Made by a program: the position numbers and the translations under genes. A stretch of 22,747 bases of DNA. It comes from Methanosarcinales archaeon. Its GTDB lineage: Archaea > Halobacteriota > Methanosarcinia > Methanosarcinales > Methanogasteraceae. The notes beneath the pieces were generated by a model that was not told the DNA's origin, did not search any database, and saw nothing but the letters and a program-made list of their open reading frames with translations. Below, in pieces: positions 6,817 to 14,567 of this stretch; the first letter of the stretch is position 1, and each line of letters starts with the position of its first letter. The stretch spans positions 1-22,747 of the forward strand of contig JAUWHQ010000114.1 in NCBI GenBank assembly GCA_030605805.1. Direction: 5' to 3'.

Positions 6817-7818
6817 CTGAGAGTACTGGTTGTAGACGATTCGATATTCATGCGAAAGATCGTGTCAGACATGCTGAACTCTGACCCGCAGATCGAGGTC
6901 TGCGATATCGCAAGAAATGGGATCGAGGCTATCGAGAAAATAAAAGAATTGAAACCGGACGCGGTCACGATGGATGTCGAGATGCCGCAGATGGACGGAC
7001 TCACTGCACTTGGGCATATCATGAAGGACTGCCCTGTGCCGGTGGTCATGCTCAGCACACTGACAGAAGCGGGTGCTGACGCCACACTAAAGGCGCTTGA
7101 TCTTGGCGCGGTGGATTATGTGCAGAAGCCGTCAGGAGCAATCTCGCTTGACGTGAGAAAGGTGCAGAGCGCACTGCTCGAGAAGGTAAAATCGGCAGCA
7201 CGTTCAAAACCCAGAAAGCGGGTAGAGATGAAGAGCGCACCACTGAAATACACACCCCATGCAAAGACGAGGATTATTGCGATCGGGACGTCCACCGGAG
7301 GTCCTTCTTCGCTTGCGGAGATCATTCCTCTTTTCCCGGCAGATACTCCGCCGATACTGATCGTGCAGCACATGCCGCCTGATTTTACTGCGAGGTTTGC
7401 AGAGCGGCTGGATGTGAACTCTGCGATCAGGGTCAAGGAAGCGGGCGCAGGGGACAGGCTCGAGCCGGGGCTTGCACTCCTTGCACCGGGTGATTATCAC
7501 ATGACCGTTGGCAAGGATGGCAGGGTTCACCTGAACAAGAATCCAAAGGTGCACGGGGTCAGACCCGCTGTCGATCCGATGATGATCACTGCAGCTGAGG
7601 TCTACGGATCGAATATGATCGGGGTGATCATGACCGGGATGGGGCAAGATGGCGCAAGCGGCATCGAAGTGATCAAGAAGAACCGCGGGTTCACCATCGC
7701 ACAGGACGAGGAGTCCTGCGTGGTATACGGCATGCCAATGGAAGCGTATAAGACCGGATGTGTGGACCGGGTTGTACCGCTGTCACAGATACCGGCAGAG
7801 GTACTACGGAAATGTTAA
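6817..7818 (+). CDS. cheB: CheB, chemoreceptor glutamate methylesterase/deamidase
   Basis: Response-regulator-controlled enzyme that removes methyl groups from receptor glutamates in the adaptation arm of chemotaxis. From a CTG at 6817 it is 333 residues: receiver domain (about 1-120) with acidic pair VVDDS at 7-8, phospho-acceptor Asp in TMDVEMP (about 53) and Lys in VQKPSGA, a linker, then the methylesterase domain (about 150-330). The catalytic triad is Ser in GTSTGGP, His in VQHMPPDF and Asp in GMGQDGA. The first ATG (6850) would delete the acidic pair and first strand. An in-frame TAG at 6802 leaves no ATG, GTG or TTG between. CTG at 6817 stands four bases after GGTGA, so it is my best start. 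Alternatively GTG at 6809 (MRI...) is used and two bases are extra in the sequence. Confidence 0.9.
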   Translation: MRVLVVDDSIFMRKIVSDMLNSDPQIEVCDIARNGIEAIEKIKELKPDAVTMDVEMPQMDGLTALGHIMKDCPVPVVMLSTLTEAGADATLKALDLGAVDYVQKPSGAISLDVRKVQSALLEKVKSAARSKPRKRVEMKSAPLKYTPHAKTRIIAIGTSTGGPSSLAEIIPLFPADTPPILIVQHMPPDFTARFAERLDVNSAIRVKEAGAGDRLEPGLALLAPGDYHMTVGKDGRVHLNKNPKVHGVRPAVDPMMITAAEVYGSNMIGVIMTGMGQDGASGIEVIKKNRGFTIAQDEESCVVYGMPMEAYKTGCVDRVVPLSQIPAEVLRKC

Positions 7819-7857
7819 TATCATCAGAACGAGAACTGTTAAAACGGGGGTTAAGAA

Positions 7858-9918
7858 ATGGATGCGGATATGGCGGAGTACAAGGAAGAGTTTGTAAATG
7901 AAGCAAGGGAACACTTACAGATACTGAACCAATCATTGCTTGATCTGGAACACGATGAATCTAACATAGATCTTTTGAACAACATATTTCGAGCAGCGCA
8001 CACCCTGAAAGGTTCATCTGCAACAATGGGTTATATGGAGGTGAATAAACTGACGCACAGGATGGAAAACGTCCTCGATGCGATCAGGAATGGCAAGACT
8101 GGCGTAACATCAGAGGTGATGGATGCGATATTCGATTGTTTTGACACGCTCGAGGTGATGATCGATGAGATCGAGTCTGATACGCCGAGCAGTATCGATG
8201 TTTCAGATCTGGTGAACCAGCTCGACGGTCTGCTGACAGAAGGCGGGGAGAATGCAGGACCAGATGAATCCGGGGGACCCGTGGGATCAGATGCGCCCCA
8301 AAAGCCTGAAAAGGTAGAAGAGCCTGAGAAACCTCCTGAAACAGGTCAGGTCACTCCTCTCAGCGAAGAAGAGCTAAAAATAGCGAACGACGCAATAAAT
8401 CGAGGTCTTTCGGTATTCAAAATGCAGATCGAGCTCGACGATACCTGCGCTCTGAAATCAGTTCGTGCGGTGATGGTGCTGAAGAACATCGGAGACCATG
8501 CCGAGATCCTTGCGACCGTGCCCGGGGATGAGGCGATTGAGGACGGGGAATTCGATCCGGGATTTGATGTGATCTTTGGTACCGAAGAGGATGGCAATGC
8601 GATCAAGGAATCGGTCGAACACGTCAATGAGGTTGCAAAGGCGAGTATTACACCGGTAATAATCGAGTCTGCCGAATCAGTACCGGAATCATCGACCGAA
8701 GATGAATCAAAACCGAAATCCGAATCAGTGTCCGGAGCGGCGCCTGCTCTGCAGAAAAAGCCGGATGTCGTGCGAAGCGTACAAAGCGTGCGTGTCAATA
8801 TAGAAAAACTGGACTCACTCGTCAACATGGTCGGAGAGCTTGTCATCAACAAAATCAGGCTTCTGCAAATCCAGTCAACTCACCAAATCAAGGAACTGGA
8901 TGAAACGGTGTCAAACATCGACAGGCTGACCAATGATCTGCGTGACGAGGTCATGCAGATGCGGATGGTTCCTGTCGATCAGGTATTCAAACGATTCCCG
9001 AGAATGGTGCGTGATCTGGCAAAGAAGAAGGGCAAGGAGATCGAGATGATCCTCGAAGGTAAGGATATCGAGCTTGACCGGACCGTGCTGGATGAGATCG
9101 GGGAACCGATGGTGCACCTGATCAGGAACTGCGTCGATCATGGCATCGAATCCCCGGGTGAGAGAGAAAGCGCAGGCAAACCAAGGAGTGGGACCGTTAG
9201 GCTCATCGCGCGCAGGGAAAAGAACCATGTTGATATCAAGGTGATTGACGACGGTGCTGGTATCGATCCTGATAAGCTGCGGGCAAAGGGGGTTGACAGG
9301 GGAATTGTGAGCAAAGAGGAAGCAGATGCGATGAATGACGAGAATGCGCTGTTGCTGATCTTTGCACCCGGATTTTCCATGGCAGAGGCGATCACGGATA
9401 TCTCAGGAAGGGGCGTCGGGATGGATGTGGTAAAGACCAGTATCGAAGCTCTCGGCGGGAGTGTCTCCATCAAATCGGACGCTGGCGTCGGTACCGAGGT
9501 AACACTGAAACTTCCGCTCACGATGGCGATCATCCAGGCACTGCTCGTCGGGGTCGCTCAGAACGTGTATGCTGTGCCGATCAGCAGCGTTCTCGAAACG
9601 ATTTCCGTGCGGACTGACAGCATCAGGATGATGGGGCAGCAGAAACTGATAACGCTGCGTGGCAGCGTGCTGCCGCTTGTGTGGGTGCATGACCTGTTCG
9701 GGAACGTATCCGAAAACGAGCACGAAGAGGTTACCGCGGTGGTGGTTGACCGCGGAGGTCAGCATATTGGATTGGTGGTCGATTCGCTGCTCGGACAGCA
9801 GGAGATAGCGATCAAGTCGTTAAGCGGCATGCTTGCAGGTGTCAGGGGATTTGCCGGCGCCACCATCCTTGGTGACGGTAAAGTGATCATGATACTGGAC
9901 GTTGGCTCGATGATGTAG
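7858..9918 (+). CDS. cheA: CheA, chemotaxis histidine kinase
   Basis: Cytoplasmic histidine kinase that phosphorylates CheY and CheB when coupled to receptors. The 686 residues show the full domain order. P1/Hpt is at about 1-105 with phospho-acceptor His48 in FRAAHTLKGSS. A Pro/Glu-rich linker follows, then a P2-like regulator-docking domain (about 170-260) and a second acidic linker. P3 dimerisation begins VNIEKLDSLVNMVGELV (about 308). The P4 ATPase has N-box HLIRNCVDHGIE, G1 DDGAGIDPDKL and G2 GRGVGMDVVKT. A CheW-like P5 domain (about 555-686) ends GDGKVIMILDVGSMM. All catalytic motifs look intact. The ATG at 7858 follows a CGGGGG stretch. It lies 39 bases after cheB in a same-strand operon. 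No cheW is seen nearby. Confidence 0.97.
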   Translation: MDADMAEYKEEFVNEAREHLQILNQSLLDLEHDESNIDLLNNIFRAAHTLKGSSATMGYMEVNKLTHRMENVLDAIRNGKTGVTSEVMDAIFDCFDTLEVMIDEIESDTPSSIDVSDLVNQLDGLLTEGGENAGPDESGGPVGSDAPQKPEKVEEPEKPPETGQVTPLSEEELKIANDAINRGLSVFKMQIELDDTCALKSVRAVMVLKNIGDHAEILATVPGDEAIEDGEFDPGFDVIFGTEEDGNAIKESVEHVNEVAKASITPVIIESAESVPESSTEDESKPKSESVSGAAPALQKKPDVVRSVQSVRVNIEKLDSLVNMVGELVINKIRLLQIQSTHQIKELDETVSNIDRLTNDLRDEVMQMRMVPVDQVFKRFPRMVRDLAKKKGKEIEMILEGKDIELDRTVLDEIGEPMVHLIRNCVDHGIESPGERESAGKPRSGTVRLIARREKNHVDIKVIDDGAGIDPDKLRAKGVDRGIVSKEEADAMNDENALLLIFAPGFSMAEAITDISGRGVGMDVVKTSIEALGGSVSIKSDAGVGTEVTLKLPLTMAIIQALLVGVAQNVYAVPISSVLETISVRTDSIRMMGQQKLITLRGSVLPLVWVHDLFGNVSENEHEEVTAVVVDRGGQHIGLVVDSLLGQQEIAIKSLSGMLAGVRGFAGATILGDGKVIMILDVGSMM

Positions 9919-9955
9919 GGAACGAGGCAAGGAGACTATTGAGAAGGATTTGAAA

Positions 9956-10459
9956 ATGCCAGAGATCATCAAAGTCGGAATGGCTGACCTGAAGGTGGCT
10001 ACCAAGCCGGGGGTGCTGGTTACCATCGGGCTTGGGTCGTGCGTCGGCATAGCGCTCTACGATGCAAAGACCCGTGTGGGCGGGCTTGCGCACATCATGC
10101 TCCCGACCAGCAAACGTACCGCCAGCAGCGAAAGCGGCAACGGGATCAATCCGATGAAATACGCGGATACAGCCATTGATATGACCCTTCAGAAGATGAC
10201 CCAGAAACATGTGGTTAAAAAGGATATAACAGCCAAGATCGCGGGTGGGGCGCACATGTTTGCATGTGCGAAGGAGAGCAGTTCGTTTCTGAAGGTCGGC
10301 GAGAACAACGTCACCGCCGTGAAAGCGAAACTGAAACAGGAAGGGATCAAACTGGTCGCAGAGGATGTTGGTGCGAATTATGGCAGAACCGTCGAATTGT
10401 ATACCGCTGACGGGCAGTATGTCATAAAAACGATTGCCAAAGGATCGAGGGTGATTTAA
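9956..10459 (+). CDS. cheD: CheD, receptor glutamine deamidase
   Basis: CheD deamidates specific receptor glutamines and, in species with CheC, forms a CheC-CheD feedback complex that adjusts CheY-P. The 167-residue protein has the catalytic Cys29 in GLGSCVGIALYD and His46 in GLAHIMLP, plus the conserved KIAGGAHMF and GANYGRTVELY segments. The ATG at 9956 stands seven bases after AAGGA; an upstream TTG at 9950 is possible. The stop is directly followed by the cheR start, implying translational coupling. Two cheC genes are encoded in the same operon, which fits the CheC-CheD system. Confidence 0.95.
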   Translation: MPEIIKVGMADLKVATKPGVLVTIGLGSCVGIALYDAKTRVGGLAHIMLPTSKRTASSESGNGINPMKYADTAIDMTLQKMTQKHVVKKDITAKIAGGAHMFACAKESSSFLKVGENNVTAVKAKLKQEGIKLVAEDVGANYGRTVELYTADGQYVIKTIAKGSRVI

Positions 10460-11260
10460 ATGGACGATTTCGAGAAATTGAAGGATAAGATATCCGGGGA
10501 CAAGCACTTCAGTTGCAGTCAGTACAAGGATCCGTATCTGAAGCGGAGGTTCGCCATCAGGATGCGCGCCACAGGTGCGAAGACCTACCAGGATTACATA
10601 AAGGTACTTGATACGGTTCCGGAGGAGTACCAGATACTGCTCGATGTGCTCACCGTCAATGTCACCGAGTTTTTCAGGGATATTACCGTGTTCAACGAAG
10701 TTGAGCGCGTTTTGAGATCCCTGATCAAAGAAAAACAGGCGAATGGGAAAAATAGCTTGCGTATATGGAGTGCGGGCTGCTCCAATGGGTCTGAGGCGTA
10801 CACGATATCGATGCTGCTCGATCAGATACTTGGGCAGAAGGTCAAGGATTTCAAGATCACGATCCTTGCAACCGACATCGATGACGCATCCCTGAAAAGG
10901 GGAAGTGAGGGGATATACGACCAGAACCTCCTGAAAGGGGTCAAGCGATCCTACCTGGCAAAGTATTTCGAAAAAATAAATGGCGGGCAATATCAGGTGA
11001 TCGCGCCCAACCGGGGGATGGTCACGTTCAAAAAACACGATCTGATCAATGACCGACCGCACGCGATGATGGATATGATATTCTGCAGAAACGTCGTGAT
11101 CTACTTCTCGCGAGAGTTGCAGGAGACGTTGTTCGCTAATTTCTATAAATCACTGGTCGATGGCGGGTATTTTGTCATGGGAAAGACCGAGACACTGGTC
11201 GGTGAGGCAAAAGACAAGTTCACACCGGTAAGTAACAAAGAACGAATATATCAGAAGTGA
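10460..11260 (+). CDS. cheR: CheR, chemoreceptor methyltransferase
   Basis: S-adenosylmethionine-dependent enzyme that methylates receptor glutamates, opposing CheB. The 266 residues comprise an N-terminal helical domain (about 1-75) ending with the family's VNVTEFFRD, then the Rossmann methyltransferase fold. The SAM loop is IWSAGCSNGSEAYT (about 104-117), the acidic ribose-binding strand is ATDIDD, and FCRNVVIYF is the conserved late motif. Length is normal. ATG at 10460 abuts the cheD stop (TAA then ATG). Its TGA at 11258-11260 overlaps or nearly touches the cheF start. Confidence 0.96.
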   Translation: MDDFEKLKDKISGDKHFSCSQYKDPYLKRRFAIRMRATGAKTYQDYIKVLDTVPEEYQILLDVLTVNVTEFFRDITVFNEVERVLRSLIKEKQANGKNSLRIWSAGCSNGSEAYTISMLLDQILGQKVKDFKITILATDIDDASLKRGSEGIYDQNLLKGVKRSYLAKYFEKINGGQYQVIAPNRGMVTFKKHDLINDRPHAMMDMIFCRNVVIYFSRELQETLFANFYKSLVDGGYFVMGKTETLVGEAKDKFTPVSNKERIYQK

Positions 11261-11262
11261 TT

Positions 11263-12186
11263 ATGGGCGAAGAAAAGATCGTTACATGGCTGGATGGTAA
11301 AATCCTCTTTATAGAGAGTTATGCCACACAGGCGAACTGGGTGCAGTGTAAGGTTGTGCTAACTTATGGTGGCATCTGGCTCATGTATGGCAGCAACAAG
11401 AAGGGCATCCCGCTTGCAGCGATCGCAAGCCTTGGAAGGGAGGTTCCAAAGAAACAACTCGGCACATCGGTAACGGATTATATCGCGGTCACGTATGTCC
11501 TCGAGAACAAGGAGACAACGGTTGCGATCACAGGGCAGCCCGAGCAACTGAAGAAATTGAAGAAGTATATCATGTTCCTGCAGCTCAACAAGAAGCCGGT
11601 TTATGTCCTGCATCCCGCAAAGGTCGGCGGAGTGATCAAGGACGGTGTTGCATGGGCGCAGGGGCTGCTCAACATCGTCTGGACGCCCGGCGGCGCGGCA
11701 GATAAACTGGTCATCCAGCGCAAGGAGGGCAACGTCGAGATTCAGATGAACAACATCGAGATGGTGCAGATCGAGAGTTCGAATATCGGCGGGAAAGTGC
11801 AGCAGATTGCAAATATCAAACACTCTGACGGCGAGAATACCTATAACACATTCATACTCTCAGGAATTCAGAATTCACTCGTGGAATACATCAATGACCA
11901 CCTGCGCGAGCAGGGGGTGATATCCAGTCATGCGAGCGACAGCGCAACGGATTCGTCGTCTGATGCAGCAATCGCTGAGACCGAGGAGGAGATACTGGTC
12001 GCGCTATATTCCGGCGTCTCCGCACTCGAGGTACCCACATTCATGGAAGAGATGGATGTGGATCAGGTCGAGAAGATCTACGACAAACTGATATCCTACG
12101 GGCTTGTGGAACTGGTCCGCCTCCGGAAGGATGTCGAGCTGACGCCGAAAGGTAGAAATATGGTGAACAAGAAAATGCAGACATAA
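11263..12186 (+). CDS. cheF: CheF, archaeal chemotaxis adaptor (DUF439)
   Basis: CheF proteins occur only in archaea and link the bacterial-type Che machinery (CheY, CheC, CheD) to the archaellum motor. The 307-residue product starts MGEEKIVTWLDGKILF and contains two similar beta-rich halves, the second beginning near VWTPGGAADKLVIQRKEG. A variable Ser/Asp-rich linker (about 225-240) leads to a C-terminal winged-helix-like segment (EEILVALYSGVSALEVPTF to ELTPKGRNMV). ATG at 11263 was chosen; a GTG at 11257 overlapping the cheR stop would add two residues. Presence of cheF implies that this pathway controls an archaellum encoded elsewhere in the genome. Confidence 0.88.
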   Translation: MGEEKIVTWLDGKILFIESYATQANWVQCKVVLTYGGIWLMYGSNKKGIPLAAIASLGREVPKKQLGTSVTDYIAVTYVLENKETTVAITGQPEQLKKLKKYIMFLQLNKKPVYVLHPAKVGGVIKDGVAWAQGLLNIVWTPGGAADKLVIQRKEGNVEIQMNNIEMVQIESSNIGGKVQQIANIKHSDGENTYNTFILSGIQNSLVEYINDHLREQGVISSHASDSATDSSSDAAIAETEEEILVALYSGVSALEVPTFMEEMDVDQVEKIYDKLISYGLVELVRLRKDVELTPKGRNMVNKKMQT

Positions 12187-12205
12187 GGAATGAGGAGGGG
12201 TTAGT

Positions 12206-12565
12206 ATCGCAAACATACTACTTGTCGATGATTCGAAGTTTATGCGGGCACTCCTGAAGAAGGTGCTCGCAGCTTCGCATACCATCGCAGGGGAGGCAGA
12301 GAACGGGGTAGAGGCAGTCGAGATGTATGATCAACTGTCTCCGGACCTCGTACTGATGGACATCGTGATGCCGCACATGGATGGAATACTTGCAACGAGC
12401 AACATCACGAACAAACATCCTGATGCAAGGATCATCATGTGCACGTCTGTCGGGCAGGATGAGAAGGTGAAGGCGGCGATCAAAGCCGGTGCCAAAGGCT
12501 ATATCACAAAGCCATTTCAGGGACCAAGCGTCCTTAAGGAAGTCGAGAGTTTACTGGGACAGTAA
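12206..12565 (+). CDS. cheY: CheY, chemotaxis response regulator
   Basis: Single receiver domain that carries the CheA signal to the motor. Read from an ATC at 12206 it is 119 residues, with acidic pair LLVDDSKFM at 8-9, phospho-acceptor Asp about 52 in LVLMDIVMPHMDG, switch Thr/Ser in MCTSVG and Lys in ITKPF. The first ATG (12242) would remove strand beta-1 and both acidic residues needed for Mg2+ binding. An in-frame TGA at 12191 leaves GGA GGG GTT AGT ATC with no ATG, GTG or TTG. ATC at 12206 sits seven bases after the ribosome binding site GGAGG (12194-12198), exactly where the initiator should be. The start codon is thus either ATC or altered in this sequence. Confidence 0.93.
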   Translation: MANILLVDDSKFMRALLKKVLAASHTIAGEAENGVEAVEMYDQLSPDLVLMDIVMPHMDGILATSNITNKHPDARIIMCTSVGQDEKVKAAIKAGAKGYITKPFQGPSVLKEVESLLGQ

Positions 12566-12567
12566 CC

Positions 12568-13170
12568 ATGATCGGGATGAATACATTAAAGGGTCTGAAA
12601 CGGCTGGGTGACAAGAGTGCTGAGATGGCGGTCCAATCACTCGCCGAGATGACCGGCACAGAAGTGGTGATGGAGGTCTCGGCTGTCAACATGACCGAGA
12701 TTGAACAGATTCCGGCGACCATCGGCATAACCGATGATGCAATGATCGGGCTCTTTGTGCGGTTCACAGGCGAACTTCCGGGATCAGTGCTGATACTGCT
12801 CTCGATTCCGTCTGCCCAAAATCTTGCTGGTATCGTGCTGGCGGGCATGGGCGACGAGCCTGCCGAAGGCGAGGTGCTTTCGGAGATGCAGCAGTCAGCG
12901 GTCGAGGAGATCGGGAACATCATCACATCAGCGTTCATCGATGTGTGGGCGAACGAATTTAGCCTGGGACTTACCCAGACGCCGCCCGCATTCGTGTGCG
13001 ACTATGTCCCATCGATCATCGATGCCGCACTGTCGCGGGCAGCTGAGAAAGGGGATTTTGCCGTGGTCTTCAACAGCGCGATCCAGGTCACAGGTCAGGA
13101 TATCGACTGCCACATTCTGGTGCTCCCTGATCCTGATAAGATGCAGATGATGTTTGATAGCCTGAAGTGA
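12568..13170 (+). CDS. cheC: CheC-family CheY-P phosphatase, first copy
   Basis: CheC proteins dephosphorylate CheY-P and bind CheD. In this 200-residue protein the second half has the phosphatase signature S-x3-E-x2-N: Ser110, Glu114, Asn117 in QSAVEEIGNIITSAF. The first-half counterpart reads LKRLGDKSAEM, with Arg12 and Asp15 where Glu and Asn are expected, so only one active site seems functional. The rest shows the pseudo-symmetric CheC/FliN-type fold (GLFVRFTGELPGSVLILL). ATG at 12568 lies 2 bases after the cheY stop, and cheC2 follows four bases downstream, so translation is probably coupled. Confidence 0.92.
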   Translation: MIGMNTLKGLKRLGDKSAEMAVQSLAEMTGTEVVMEVSAVNMTEIEQIPATIGITDDAMIGLFVRFTGELPGSVLILLSIPSAQNLAGIVLAGMGDEPAEGEVLSEMQQSAVEEIGNIITSAFIDVWANEFSLGLTQTPPAFVCDYVPSIIDAALSRAAEKGDFAVVFNSAIQVTGQDIDCHILVLPDPDKMQMMFDSLK

Positions 13171-13174
13171 TATC

Positions 13175-13792
13175 ATGGTCAAACATGAAAATCTTGAAAC
13201 ATTGAAGGAGATGGGCGATAACAGCGCGTCCATTGTGATGGAGTCGCTTTCAGAGATGCTCTGCATGGCTGTCGAGATGGATGTCTCTGCGGTTCATGTG
13301 GAGATGATCAAAGGCATCCCTGATATCCTGAAACTGCCTATTGACGTGGTTGTAGGGGCTTATGTTGGCTTTTCCGGAAAGATATCAGGCACGGTGCTGA
13401 CGGTTCTCTCGATTGAGAGTGCACGCGAGATGGCTGACATCCTGCTTGCGGGGATGGACGATGATGAGCCTCTGGAATACCTGACCGAGATGCAGGAGTC
13501 CGCGATACTGGAGATCGGAAACATCATGACATCGCCGTTCATCGATGTGATGGCAGATGCCCTGTACATGGAACTGACACAAAGTCCGCCCGTGATCGCA
13601 TGTGACACACTGGGTTCCCTGATCAATCTGTCGGTGAACGGGTCTGCTGACAGCGATTTTGCGATCGTGTTCAACAGTGCACTGCATGTCGTGGAACAGA
13701 ACATCAAATGCAACATCCTGATGCTGCCTGACCCGGGCAACGTGGAGACGATGCTTAGAGAGCTCGGATCGCTGAAGTCAGAATCCTCCTGA
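13175..13792 (+). CDS. cheC: CheC-family CheY-P phosphatase, second copy
   Basis: A 205-residue paralogue of the preceding gene, similar throughout (for example SGTVLTVLSIESAREMADILL against PGSVLILLSIPSAQNLAGIVL), evidently from tandem duplication. The second phosphatase motif is intact: Ser109, Glu113, Asn116 in ESAILEIGNIMTSPF. In the first half, LKEMGDNSASI keeps Glu12 but has Asp15 in place of Asn. Both copies thus share loss of the first site, suggesting the loss preceded duplication. Last gene of the che operon. One copy may serve mainly as the CheD partner and the other as the motor-side phosphatase; this is inference. Confidence 0.92.
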   Translation: MVKHENLETLKEMGDNSASIVMESLSEMLCMAVEMDVSAVHVEMIKGIPDILKLPIDVVVGAYVGFSGKISGTVLTVLSIESAREMADILLAGMDDDEPLEYLTEMQESAILEIGNIMTSPFIDVMADALYMELTQSPPVIACDTLGSLINLSVNGSADSDFAIVFNSALHVVEQNIKCNILMLPDPGNVETMLRELGSLKSESS

Positions 13793-13803
13793 TGAGCGTC
13801 ATG

Positions 13804-13817
13804 AAAGTTGCGACTTT
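13804..13817 (+). terminator. Weak hairpin after the che operon
   Basis: AAAGT TGCG ACTTT can form a 5-bp stem with a four-base loop, 12 bases after the last cheC stop, followed by TTCAATTTAT. It is a weak candidate for transcript end. The following 13818-13939 shows no gene; it contains a short direct repeat ATCCCTGG at about 13828-13849. Confidence 0.25.
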
Positions 13818-13939
13818 TCAATTTATCCCTGGATGGATCCCTGGGTCATTGCAAAGAAGATTAACCTCCAACTCCGCCTAATTTACGTAATATCGCTGAT
13901 TTTCGCAGGCTGCTTAACCGTCACAATCCCCACACATCA

Positions 13940-14144
13940 TCACTTCCAAACATATCTCAAATTAATATTATCCAGCCATGGTATCTCATAATTCCTCTTG
14001 AAAACCGGGTATGAAAATCGGGGATCATCGAGGTTCCGGACACGCACCTGTCAACTCGAAGACCTTTGCAATCGGGATGACCTTTGCTCCATAACCCACG
14101 TTCCGGATCTTTCCGGACACGATTGTAATGATTCTCTCCACCAA
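13940..14144 (-). pseudogene. Unrecognised small gene remnant in two overlapping frames
   Basis: On the minus strand, a frame from TTG at 14144 (or GTG 14141) to TGA at 14025 reads VERIITIVSGKIRNVGYGAK then VIPIAKVFELTG. A second frame from GTG at 14047 to TGA at 13940 reads VRVRNLDDPRFSYPVFKRNY and EIPWLDNINLRYVWK. Both are convincingly protein-like and they overlap by 23 bases. A one-base change near 14048 would join them into a single protein of about 68 residues. The family is not recognised. It could be a pseudogene, a real small gene with a consensus error, or two short overlapping genes. It lies in the otherwise empty space between cheC and pheS. Confidence 0.4.
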
Positions 14145-14235
14145 ATATTCACTTGTTCATGAGCGGTCATAAAGTTTTACGAGATGTGTATTTTCTGGTT
14201 CTGACGTTTTCTGTGGTCGCCATCGGTAGCTTCCT

Positions 14236-14420
14236 CGCGTATGTGAAAAAACGCAGGAGTTTCTCTCTCGTCTTTGCGTCTCTACACCTTTGCGACCTTG
14301 CGTTAGATCAGAGGAACGAGAAAGACGCGATGACGCAAGGGCGCAAAGATTGGAAACCACAGAATCCATCAGAATCAGACTTTTTCTTCTCTGTGGGCTC
14401 TCTGTGTGTTCTTCTGCGGT
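14236..14420. repeat. Low-complexity inverted-repeat element upstream of pheS
   Basis: The stretch is built of CTTTGCG/CGCAAAG and CACAGA/TCTGTG words. CTTTGCGACCTTGCGT (14288-14303) pairs with ACGCAAGGGCGCAAAG (14333-14348) at 15 of 16 positions. A second stem, CCACAGA (14357-14363) with TCTGTGG (14390-14396), follows. Degenerate sequences of this vocabulary (repeated GACGCAAAG and CACAGAG words) occur between genes in many unrelated genomes, with unknown role. A related element lies downstream of pheS at 16190-16301. Confidence 0.7.
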
Positions 14421-14480
14421 CCCGAATCTTCTGCCCGGTTCCGACCTGCCAGAGGCGTTTGGCAGGGTTTAAGCGATCTT

Positions 14481-14488
14481 TTTAATAT
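14481..14488 (+). promoter_or_regulatory. Probable TATA box for pheS
   Basis: TTTAATAT, preceded by a CTTTT run, is the best TATA-like match upstream of pheS. An archaeal start about 25 bases downstream would fall near 14509, at the base of the first CCGCATA hairpin. Confidence 0.35.
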
Positions 14489-14505
14489 CCCTTCTCCGAT
14501 ACATA

Positions 14506-14547
14506 CCGCATACAACTTATGCGGCACACGGATTATACCGCATGCGG
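14506..14547 (+). promoter_or_regulatory. CCGCAT palindromes in the pheS leader
   Basis: CCGCATA (14506-14512) and TATGCGG (14518-14524) form a perfect 7-bp stem with a five-base loop. CCGCATGCGG (14538-14547) is a perfect 10-base palindrome ending 20 bases before the pheS ATG. TATGCGG can alternatively pair with CCGCAT of the second element, so exclusive RNA structures are possible. The sites could equally be bound by a dimeric regulator. Confidence 0.5.
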
Positions 14548-14567
14548 AGCATACAGGAAGGTTTGAC

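Noticed and set aside
9887..11062. 391-residue minus-strand ORF across cheD and cheR
   Set aside because: It is antisense to two clearly recognised genes and its sequence is His/Arg/Cys-rich without any motif.
14406..14567. 54-codon N-terminal extension of pheS
   Set aside because: It translates the inverted-repeat and leader palindromes; the ATG at 14568 has a proper ribosome binding site and gives the family's usual N-terminus.
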